Below, piece after piece: positions 13,482 through 18,576 of a stretch of 21,230 nt of DNA. The stretch's first letter is position 1; every line of letters starts with the position of its first letter. Made by a program: the position numbers and the translations under genes. The notes beneath the pieces were generated by a model that searched no databases, was not told the origin of the DNA, and saw nothing but the letters and a program-made list of their open reading frames with translations. Source of the DNA: DATGYC01 sp035298385 (GTDB lineage: Bacteria; Bacillota; Sulfobacillia; Symbiobacteriales; Symbiobacteriaceae); NCBI GenBank assembly GCA_035298385.1, contig DATGYC010000045.1, positions 1 to 21,230 of the forward strand, given 5' to 3'.

Positions 13482-14936
13482 GTGACTACCTTTACGCCGC
13501 GTGCGCAGCGAAACCGCAAGACGTACAACCGCCGACGGATCTTCCTCGCGCTGGGTCTGCTCGTCACGGCCCTGGTCGTCTGGGCGGGCGCCCGTTTCTA
13601 TCAGTTCTGGACGAATCCCTTGACCGGGTCTCCCGTTGATGGGGAGGAAGAGGTAGCCGCTACCCCGGCGGACAAGAACCACTTCACGGTCCTCTTGGTT
13701 GGTGCCGATCAGCGGCCGAATGACGTCGGGCGTTCAGATACGATGCTCCTCGCCTTTGTAGACCTGGAGAAGGGTGCGGTCAAGCTGCTCTCCTTCCCGC
13801 GGGACAGCTACGTAGAGATCCCCGGGCATGGCTGGGATAAGATCAACGCCTCCTATGCCCTTGGCGGTACGAAATTGGTCCAGCAGACCTACCCTGACCT
13901 GGACGGTGTTCCGGTTGAGAAGATCAACTCCACCTACGCCACCGGTGGGGCCAGACTGGTCAAAAAGACGGTGGAGACCCTGGCTGGCGTACCGGTCGAC
14001 TACTGGGTGACGGTTGACATGTCCGGCTTTGCTGAGATCGTGGACGCCGTAGGCGGCATCGATGTCGTCATCGATCACGACCTGGATTATGAGGATCCGT
14101 GGGATGAGCCGCCGCTCTACATCCACCTGAAGGCGGGCGCCCAGCGGCTCGAGGGGATCGACGCCCTGCACTACGTCCGCTTCCGCCATGACGCCCAGTC
14201 GGACTGGGGCCGGATGGCCCGCCAGCAACAGGCGATCAAGGCGCTGGTTCAGGCGGCGTTGCGGCCGGCCAACCTGACCCGGATTCCGCAGCTCGTGAAG
14301 CTTGGGCTGGCGAATGTTCATACCAACATGAGCCCTAGCCAGGCCTCTGGCTTGGCGAACGTCGCCAAGAAGACATTCAGTGGCGACTCGATCAGCAGCG
14401 TCAGCCTGACGGGTGAGGACCTCTGGGCGCCCGACAACTCCAAGGACCCAGACAGTATCGAGACCTACTATACCGTGCTGGACTTTGCCAAGATGCGCGA
14501 GACGGTGCGGGAGATGGCGGGCATACCCCGTGACGCTGCGGTGGTGGAGCGTGACCGCAAGGATGCGATCGCCTACGAGAAGGCGATCCCCTTCGGGTCG
14601 GCTGACTCCGGCGGCTGGCGGCAAGAGCTTGTCGGTTCTGACGTGGCCAAGGGCGATAAGACGAAGCCCACCGATGACGATAAGCCCCCGCCCACTGACG
14701 GCGGTCAGACCCCGCCCGGCGATGGCGGTCAGACCCCGCCCGGCGATGGCGGCCAGACCCCGCCCGGCGATGGCGGTCAGACCACGCCCAGCGATGGCAG
14801 TCAGACCCCGCCCAGCGATGGCGGTCAGACCCCGCCCAGCGATGGCGGTCAGACCCCGCCCAGCGATGGCGGTCAGACCCCGCCCAGCGACGGCGGTCAG
14901 ACCCCACCTCGTGATGGCGCCCAAGGCGCTGGCTAA
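13482..14936 (+). CDS. LytR-CpsA-Psr (LCP) family wall-polymer transferase
   Basis: A 484-residue type II membrane protein. A basic N-terminus (RNRKTYNRRR) is followed by a membrane segment at about 20-41, then the extracellular LCP domain: HFTVLLVGADQRPNDVGRSDTMLL, LLSFPRDSYVEIPGHGWDKINASY, IVDAVGGIDVVIDHDL, and the arginine motif DALHYVRFRHDAQSDWGRMARQQQ that binds the polyprenyl-pyrophosphate. LCP enzymes attach teichoic acids, polysaccharides or glycopolymers to peptidoglycan. Two oddities: residues 120-173 are a tandem 27-residue duplication within the domain, and residues 405-476 are nine 8-residue GGQTPP(S/G)D-like repeats forming a Pro/Gly-rich tail. GTG at 13482 is favoured over an upstream TTG because the promoter -10 overlaps the latter. 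Confidence 0.93.
   Translation: MTTFTPRAQRNRKTYNRRRIFLALGLLVTALVVWAGARFYQFWTNPLTGSPVDGEEEVAATPADKNHFTVLLVGADQRPNDVGRSDTMLLAFVDLEKGAVKLLSFPRDSYVEIPGHGWDKINASYALGGTKLVQQTYPDLDGVPVEKINSTYATGGARLVKKTVETLAGVPVDYWVTVDMSGFAEIVDAVGGIDVVIDHDLDYEDPWDEPPLYIHLKAGAQRLEGIDALHYVRFRHDAQSDWGRMARQQQAIKALVQAALRPANLTRIPQLVKLGLANVHTNMSPSQASGLANVAKKTFSGDSISSVSLTGEDLWAPDNSKDPDSIETYYTVLDFAKMRETVREMAGIPRDAAVVERDRKDAIAYEKAIPFGSADSGGWRQELVGSDVAKGDKTKPTDDDKPPPTDGGQTPPGDGGQTPPGDGGQTPPGDGGQTTPSDGSQTPPSDGGQTPPSDGGQTPPSDGGQTPPSDGGQTPPRDGAQGAG
13839..14000 (+). repeat. In-frame 81-bp tandem duplication inside the LCP domain
   Basis: Two adjacent 27-codon units: KINASYALGGTKLVQQT... (13839-13919) and KINSTYATGGARLVKKT... (13920-14000), each ending GVPV plus an acidic residue. 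By eye 15 of 27 residues are identical and the rest mostly conservative. Canonical LCP proteins have a single copy of the KIN-Y-GG...GVPV segment at this point. Confidence 0.88.
14694..14909 (+). repeat. 24-bp tandem repeat (nine units) in the LCP C-terminal tail
   Basis: Nine consecutive 24-bp units encode xDGGQTPP with x being T, G, S; one unit reads GDGGQTTP and the next SDGSQTPP. A degenerate tenth follows (RDGAQGAG). The nucleotide units are nearly identical, so copy number is likely variable between strains. The product is a flexible Pro/Gly-rich wall-spanning extension. Confidence 0.95.
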
Positions 14937-14949
14937 GACGCGAATAGAT

Positions 14950-14992
14950 GAGACGCCCCTGCCGATGCGATCGGCAGGGGCGTCTCTTTTAG
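14950..14992. terminator. Bidirectional terminator between LCP and SDR genes
   Basis: GAGACGCCCCTGCCGAT (14950-14966), a GCG loop and ATCGGCAGGGGCGTCTC (14970-14986) form a perfect 17-bp stem followed by TTTTAG. It ends the LCP transcript and overlaps the stop region of the convergent SDR gene. Confidence 0.95.
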
Positions 14993-15768
14993 CGGCCAAA
15001 CAGGGCAGCCCCGCCATTCAGGGTGAGCCCGCCATCGCAGACTAGCGTCTGCCCGCAGAGCCAGTCCGCCGCATCCGAGCAGAGGAAGGCGATGATCTTT
15101 GCCACATCCTCGGCCGTCCCGATCCGGCGCCGAGGGGTGGCGGCGCTAACCCGTGATTCGATCTCCGCCCAGAGCGGGCCGGCATAGAGCCTCGCCGAGT
15201 CGGTCGCGACCGGACCGGGGCAGACCCCGTTGACGTTGATCCCCTCCGGGGCCAGTTCGACCGCCAGGTAACGGACCATCGCTTCCATCGCCGCCTTGGC
15301 TGCGCCTAAGGTTCCGTGTCCGGGGATGTAGCGGATCGAGTCATAGCCGGAGACCGCGACGATCTTTCCCTGGCGCCCTGCCATCAAGGGGGCGCCCTCC
15401 TGGCAGAGCTGGAGGAAGCCCTTCACGGTGATCTGGAAGGTGCGGTCTAGGTTGTGCGCCTTCGACTCCATCAACGGCTTGAAGGCGGTCGCCGCAGCGT
15501 TGGCGACTAGGAGGTCTAGGGCGCCCGCCTCGGCTCGCAGCCGGTCAAAGGCTGCCCCGATCGACTCGGCCGATTCCAAGTCGATGCGGACTGGTACCCC
15601 CTGTCCGCCTGCTGCCGTGACCGCCGCCGCCACCTCTTGGGCGGCGACTTCGTTCTGCTTGAAACCGATCCAGACCTGGGCGCCCTCCGTTCCAAGTGCG
15701 AGCGCTGTAGCCCGCCCGATCCCGCGCGACCCACCTGTTACTATCGCCACCTGACCTGCAAACCGCAT
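14989..15768 (-). CDS. FabL-like short-chain dehydrogenase/reductase with altered active site
   Basis: A 259-residue SDR. The coenzyme motif TGGSRGIGRA is at 11-20, the NAAA structural motif is at 90-93 (ANAAATAF), and the C-terminus has GQTLVCDGGLTLNGG. The segment SIRYIPG...GAAKAAMEAMVRYLAVEL closely matches FabL (enoyl-ACP reductase III, YgaA), whose catalytic pair is Tyr151-x6-Lys158. Here residue 158 is Lys but residue 151 is His, and the ordinary YxxxK position (154) is Leu. It may be a reductase using another residue, or an inactive or altered paralogue. GGGAGG lies 9 bases upstream of the ATG. It stands alone between two terminated units; substrate not known. Confidence 0.88.
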   Translation of the reverse strand: MRFAGQVAIVTGGSRGIGRATALALGTEGAQVWIGFKQNEVAAQEVAAAVTAAGGQGVPVRIDLESAESIGAAFDRLRAEAGALDLLVANAAATAFKPLMESKAHNLDRTFQITVKGFLQLCQEGAPLMAGRQGKIVAVSGYDSIRYIPGHGTLGAAKAAMEAMVRYLAVELAPEGINVNGVCPGPVATDSARLYAGPLWAEIESRVSAATPRRRIGTAEDVAKIIAFLCSDAADWLCGQTLVCDGGLTLNGGAALFGR

Positions 15769-15849
15769 CAGCCATCGCCTCCCTATATGACCTAGCGCTT
15801 CTACCTTAGGATCATCTGAGTAACCAATATTCCGCCACTAGGGCGCCCG

Positions 15850-15905
15850 CGTCGGAAGATGAAGCCCCCGCCGCATAGTGGCACCCCCCTTTCGGGCTAT
15901 AAGAT
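15850..15905 (+). promoter_or_regulatory. doxX1 promoter with conserved upstream block
   Basis: TAGTGG (15876-15881), an 18-bp spacer and TAAGAT (15900-15905). The same two boxes at the same spacing precede the other two doxX copies, while the spacer sequence differs between copies, which argues for a functional promoter. The -35 is far from TTGACA and a conserved block GAAGATGAAGCC-N-CCGCCG lies directly upstream, so an activator or an alternative sigma factor is plausible. Between the SDR start and this promoter nothing else is seen except one GGGCGCCC at 15841. Confidence 0.65.
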
Positions 15906-15918
15906 ATAGCCAGAGAGA

Positions 15919-15952
15919 GGGAGCGACGGCAGCGAACGGCGCTGATTCTCCC
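15919..15952 (+). ncRNA. Conserved 5' UTR hairpin of doxX1
   Basis: GGGAG-CGACGG-CAGCG-AACGG-CGCTG-ATT-CTCCC: an outer 5-bp stem, an asymmetric internal loop (CGACGG/ATT) and an inner 5-bp stem with a 5-base loop. It starts 13 bases after the -10, so it sits at the very 5' end of the transcript, as mRNA-stabilising hairpins do. The same structure occurs before doxX2 and doxX3. Confidence 0.65.
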
Positions 15953-15997
15953 CCACCCTATAGCAAAGATCCACATTTATTAGGAGGCTGAGCTATC

Positions 15998-16522
15998 ATG
16001 ACGGAGTACCTCAAGGGCAGCAAGGTTGCTTGGTTCTGGACCATCATCCGCGTCTGGTTCGGTTACGAGTGGTTCTCGCACGGCTGGGATAAGTTCACCG
16101 GCAAGACCTCGTTCGACGCCTCCGCGTTCATCAAGGGCGCCATCGCCAAGTCCGTTCCGGCCACCGCTGGTGCCAAGCCGGTCGTCGCTGACTGGTGGGG
16201 CAGCTTCCTGAAGGGCTTTGCTCTGCCGAACATCAAGATGTTCAACGTCCTGGTCATGTACGGTGAGATGCTCGTCGGCCTGGCGCTGATCTTCGGCTTC
16301 GTGACCATCTTCGCCGCCACCATGGGCGCCCTGATGAACTTCTCCTTCCTGATGTCTGGCTCGACCAGCTCCAACCCGTGGAACTTCGCCGTCTCCTTCA
16401 TCTTCGCCCTCGTGGGTGGCAAGATCATGGGCTACTACGGTGTCGACTACTTCATGATGCCGAAGCTCAAGGCTTGGGTTGCTGACAAGTTCGACGCGGT
16501 GCGAGCGAAGAGCGTAGCCTAA
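15998..16522 (+). CDS. DoxX-family membrane protein, copy 1
   Basis: A 174-residue four-helix membrane protein of the DoxX family. Motifs: IIRVWFGYEWFSHGWDKFTGK, then a periplasmic/cytoplasmic region with DASAFIKGAI and DWWGSFLKGFALPN, then VMYGEMLVGLALIFGF, MNFSFLMSGSTSSNPWNF, and GYYGVDYFMMP at the C-terminus. These correspond to the DoxX pattern of W..K, GE.LVGL, SG..S.NP and G.YG.D...P. DoxX relatives are quinone-linked small subunits (thiosulfate:quinone oxidoreductase) or stress-related membrane proteins; the activity here is unknown. AGGAGG precedes the ATG. Codon choice is strongly biased to AAC, TTC, ATC, AAG and CTG, suggesting high expression. First of three tandem paralogues, each separately transcribed. 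Confidence 0.93.
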   Translation: MTEYLKGSKVAWFWTIIRVWFGYEWFSHGWDKFTGKTSFDASAFIKGAIAKSVPATAGAKPVVADWWGSFLKGFALPNIKMFNVLVMYGEMLVGLALIFGFVTIFAATMGALMNFSFLMSGSTSSNPWNFAVSFIFALVGGKIMGYYGVDYFMMPKLKAWVADKFDAVRAKSVA

Positions 16523-16564
16523 CCTGGTTGCACTTGTAGCGGCCGCTCCCTAACCAAATAATGC

Positions 16565-16611
16565 GGCCCCTTCCCAAGTGACTGACCCTGGTCACGATGC
16601 GGGAAGGGGCC
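16565..16611 (+). terminator. Structured 3' element of doxX1 (terminator-like, conserved loop)
   Basis: Outer stem GGCCCCTTCCC (16565-16575) / GGGAAGGGGCC (16601-16611). Inside it are AA on the 5' side, an inner stem GTGAC...GTCAC around a TGACCCTG loop, and a GATGC bulge on the 3' side. The following TTCCCTGTTC is only a weak U-tract. The inner part is shared with the elements after doxX2 and doxX3, while the outer arms change in compensating fashion. Confidence 0.8.
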
Positions 16612-16784
16612 TTCCCTGTTCAAGTGGTTATACGCCCGGTACCGACGCAGGAGAGTCTATAGACTAGCCTAGGGCGCCCCGGTCAATCGCCTCAAAACCG
16701 TACATACATGCACCTAGGGTATCGGTTGTAACGAAATTTTCTGCCGCTAGGTCGAATACGGCCAAGAATGAAGCCCTCACCGAA
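16612..16784 (+). other. doxX1-doxX2 spacer
   Basis: About 170 bases with no gene. It holds a 10-bp palindrome GTCTATAGAC near 16655, one GGGCGCCC at 16672, and from about 16764 the conserved upstream block (AGAATGAAGCCCTCACCG) of the doxX2 promoter. Nothing else could be recognised. Confidence 0.4.
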
Positions 16785-16814
16785 TAGTGGCGCATCCCAC
16801 TCGGGCGGTAAGAT
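16785..16814 (+). promoter_or_regulatory. doxX2 promoter
   Basis: TAGTGG (16785-16790), 18-bp spacer, TAAGAT (16809-16814): same boxes and spacing as doxX1 and doxX3, with a different spacer sequence. The hairpin in the 5' UTR again begins 13 bases after TAAGAT. Confidence 0.65.
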
Positions 16815-16827
16815 AAAGACGGAAAGA

Positions 16828-16861
16828 GGGAGTGACGACAGCGAGCGGTGCTGAAGCTCCC
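16828..16861 (+). ncRNA. Conserved 5' UTR hairpin of doxX2
   Basis: GGGAG-TGACGA-CAGCG-AGCGG-TGCTG-AAG-CTCCC. Compared with doxX1, the inner stem changes a G-C to a G-U pair, the internal loop keeps the YGACGR pattern, and the outer stem is identical. Confidence 0.65.
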
Positions 16862-16900
16862 CCGCCAAAAAGCCCCACATTTATAGGAGGCTGAGATCTT

Positions 16901-17434
16901 ATGATGGACTATCTCAAGGGCAGCAAGACCGCATGGTTCTGGACGATCATCCGGGTCTGGTTCGGGATCCAGTGGATTGAAGCTGGCTGGCACAAGCTGA
17001 CCGGCGCGACCCCGTTCAGCGCTGAAAGCTTCATCAAGGGTGCGATCGCCAAGTCCGTCCCGGCCACCGCTGGTGCCAAGCCGATCGTCGCTGACTGGTG
17101 GGCCAGCTTCCTCAAGGGCTTCGCTCTCCCGAACATCAAGATGTTCAACTTCCTGGTCATGTACGGTGAGATCCTCGTCGGCCTGGCGCTGATCTTCGGC
17201 TTCGTCACGATCTTCGCTGCGACGATGGGCGCCCTGATGAACTTCGCCTTCCTGATGTCCGGTTCGACCAGCTCCAACCCCTGGAACTTCGCCATCTCCT
17301 TCATCTTCGTCCTGGTGGGCGGCAAGGTCATGGGCTACTACGGTGTCGACTACTTCCTGATGCCGAAGGCCAAGGCCTGGATCGCTGAGCGGCTGGCCCG
17401 CTTCACCGGCGGTAAGGTGAAGAGCGCAGTCTAA
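16901..17434 (+). CDS. DoxX-family membrane protein, copy 2
   Basis: A 177-residue paralogue of copies 1 and 3. The N-terminal half is the most diverged: FGIQWIEAGWHKLTGATPFSAESFIKGAI replaces FGYEWFSHGWDKFTGK and what follows. The central and C-terminal parts (KSVPATAGAKPIVADWWASF, LVMYGEILVGLALIFGF, SGSTSSNPWNF, GYYGVDYFLMP) remain nearly identical. The tail (AERLARFTGGKVKSAV) is slightly longer. AGGAGG lies 10 bases before the ATG (with a second ATG directly following). Codon bias is as strong as in copy 1. Different aromatic and charged residues in the first helix-loop suggest a different ligand or partner, with membrane fold unchanged. Confidence 0.92.
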   Translation: MMDYLKGSKTAWFWTIIRVWFGIQWIEAGWHKLTGATPFSAESFIKGAIAKSVPATAGAKPIVADWWASFLKGFALPNIKMFNFLVMYGEILVGLALIFGFVTIFAATMGALMNFAFLMSGSTSSNPWNFAISFIFVLVGGKVMGYYGVDYFLMPKAKAWIAERLARFTGGKVKSAV

Positions 17435-17469
17435 ACAGTTCTCACTCGTAGCGGGCGCCCCTTCGGTAG

Positions 17470-17513
17470 GTAACCTCCTGCGGAGCTGACGCAGCACCGC
17501 TCTCGGAGGTTAC
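17470..17513 (+). other. Long hairpin downstream of doxX2
   Basis: GTAACCTCC (17470-17478) pairs with GGAGGTTAC (17505-17513). Inside, GCGG-A-GCTG-ACG-CAGC-A-CCGC (17480-17500) continues the stem, for a total of about 17 pairs with small mismatches. No poly-U follows. It could be the primary terminator of doxX2 or part of an inserted element; it has no counterpart after doxX1 or doxX3. Confidence 0.6.
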
Positions 17514-17690
17514 ACTCCGACCTCAACAACCCCTAGCGGTTTGCGGTGACCCATCGGTGGCTCCGACTCGGTTTTGCGCACAGGGGTACCCGCTCGTTGG
17601 CTCCTGGTCCCTGGTCTGACGGACCCTGGATCCTAGCTTCTGGACCCATGGACCCAGACCCATGGAACCGGGACCCCGGCCCTCCCCCCA
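17514..17690 (+). other. Low-complexity GGACCC/CCTGG-rich spacer before the doxX2 3' element
   Basis: The stretch from about 17600 to 17680 is built from repeated GGACCC, CCTGG and CCCATGG words (for example CTGGACCCATGGACCC, then AGACCCATGG), unlike the rest of the window. No coding potential is seen. It separates doxX2 from its conserved 3' element by over 250 bases, against 42 and 18 bases in the other two units, so it looks like an insertion or an expanded repeat. Confidence 0.5.
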
Positions 17691-17747
17691 GCAGAGGCTC
17701 CTTCCCAAGTGACCGATCCTGGTCATGATGCGGGAAGGAGCCTCTGC
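17691..17747 (+). terminator. Structured 3' element of doxX2
   Basis: Outer stem GCAGAGGCTCCTTCCC (17691-17706) / GGGAAGGAGCCTCTGC (17732-17747), a perfect 16 bp. The inner part is AA, GTGACC-GATCCT-GGTCAT, GATGC, followed by TACTTTAG. The inner part matches the doxX1 and doxX3 elements; GGCTCC/GGAGCC replaces GGCCCC/GGGGCC of doxX1 with pairing kept. Confidence 0.82.
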
Positions 17748-17837
17748 TACTTTAGTCTACATGTGACGTAGGTCACACTACCTAGCTCTCCTTAGGGTGG
17801 CCCTTTGTGGCTAGTAGGTCGCCCAAAGCCGAAGATG

Positions 17838-17881
17838 AAGCCTCCGCCGAATAGTGGCGCCCCCTAGCGGAGCGGTAAGAT
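17838..17881 (+). promoter_or_regulatory. doxX3 promoter with conserved upstream block
   Basis: TAGTGG (17852-17857), 18-bp spacer, TAAGAT (17876-17881). The upstream block GAAGATGAAGCCTCCGCCG is almost the same as before doxX1. The segment 17748-17830 contains nothing recognisable. Confidence 0.65.
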
Positions 17882-17894
17882 GTAACCAGAGAGA

Positions 17895-17928
17895 GGGAGC
17901 GACGACAGCAAGCGGCGCTGATTCTCCC
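17895..17928 (+). ncRNA. Conserved 5' UTR hairpin of doxX3
   Basis: GGGAG-CGACGA-CAGCA-AGCGG-CGCTG-ATT-CTCCC, at the same 13-base distance from the -10 as in the other two copies. The innermost pair is lost (A opposite C). Confidence 0.65.
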
Positions 17929-17973
17929 CCACCCTACATGCAAGGATCCGCACTTATAGGAGGATGAGCTATC

Positions 17974-18498
17974 ATGACGGAGTACCTCAAGGGTAGCAAG
18001 GTCGCTTGGTTCTGGACGATCATCCGTGTATGGTTCGGCTACGAGTGGTTCTCGCACGGCTGGGATAAGTTCACCGGCAAGACCTCGTTCGACGCCTCTG
18101 CTTTCATCAAGGGTGCTATCGCCAAGTCGGTCCCGGCCACCGCTGGTGCCAAGCCGATCGTCGCTGACTGGTGGGGCAGCTTCCTGAAGGGCTTTGCTCT
18201 GCCGAATATCAAGATGTTCAACGCCCTGGTCATGTACGGTGAGATGCTCGTCGGTCTGGCGCTGATGCTCGGCTTCGTCACCATCTTCGCCGCCACCATG
18301 GGCGCCCTGATGAACTTCTCCTTCATGATGTCTGGCTCCGGCAGCACCAACCCCTGGAACATGGCGATCTCCTTCGTCTTCGTCCTCGTCGGCGGCAAGA
18401 TCATGGGCTACTACGGTGTCGACTACTTCCTGATGCCGACCGTCAAGGCCTGGATCGCTGATCGGATCGGTGGCGAGCGAGTCAAGAGCGTAGCCTAA
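17974..18498 (+). CDS. DoxX-family membrane protein, copy 3
   Basis: A 174-residue paralogue almost identical to copy 1 over the first ~110 residues (one V/I change before residue 70). It diverges in the last third: LALMLGFVTI, MNFSFMMSGSGSTNPWNMAISFVFVLVGG and TVKAWIADRIGGERVKSVA. DoxX hallmarks are kept (HGWDKFTG, GEMLVGL, SGSGSTNP, GYYGVDYFLMP). AGGAGG lies 9 bases upstream of the ATG; codon use is strongly biased. The near identity to copy 1 indicates a recent duplication or gene conversion, with copy 2 older. Convergent with the multi-histidine membrane protein gene at 18577. Confidence 0.93.
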   Translation: MTEYLKGSKVAWFWTIIRVWFGYEWFSHGWDKFTGKTSFDASAFIKGAIAKSVPATAGAKPIVADWWGSFLKGFALPNIKMFNALVMYGEMLVGLALMLGFVTIFAATMGALMNFSFMMSGSGSTNPWNMAISFVFVLVGGKIMGYYGVDYFLMPTVKAWIADRIGGERVKSVA

Positions 18499-18516
18499 AC
18501 AAAGCATAAGCAATAC

Positions 18517-18566
18517 GAGGCCCCTCCCCACGTGACCGAACCTGGTCATGATGCGGGAGGGGCCTC
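18517..18566. terminator. Structured 3' element of doxX3
   Basis: Outer stem GAGGCCCCTCCC (18517-18528) / GGGAGGGGCCTC (18555-18566), a perfect 12 bp. The inner part is CAC, GTGACC-GAACCT-GGTCAT, GATGC. It lies between two convergent stops and may end both transcripts. Confidence 0.82.
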
Positions 18567-18576
18567 TTGCACGTAG

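Noticed and set aside
13734..15017. Open frame of 427 codons on the minus strand, with GRGLTAIA repeats, antisense to the LCP gene
   Set aside because: It is the mirror of the LCP gene and its 24-bp repeat; no ribosome site, no family resemblance, and high GC makes such shadows common. The same holds for long antisense frames at 633-1532, 1536-2435, 6916-7779 and 9488-10204.
15906..15997. doxX leader as a known riboswitch (glycine, cobalamin, TPP, guanidine, T-box)
   Set aside because: None of the characteristic conserved cores could be found; only short words such as CTGAGA near the ribosome site match by chance.
17560..17580. GGTGGCTCCGACTCGGTTTT resembling the 3' end of a tracrRNA
   Set aside because: Only a short similarity; no CRISPR array, cas gene or anti-repeat in the window, and the potential stem is too short.
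15850..17860. Minus-strand peptide-like pattern (PLFGGGFIF) upstream of all three doxX genes
   Set aside because: It reads from the conserved promoter block; in copy 3 an in-frame stop precedes it and there is no start codon or ribosome site, so duplication of regulatory DNA explains it.
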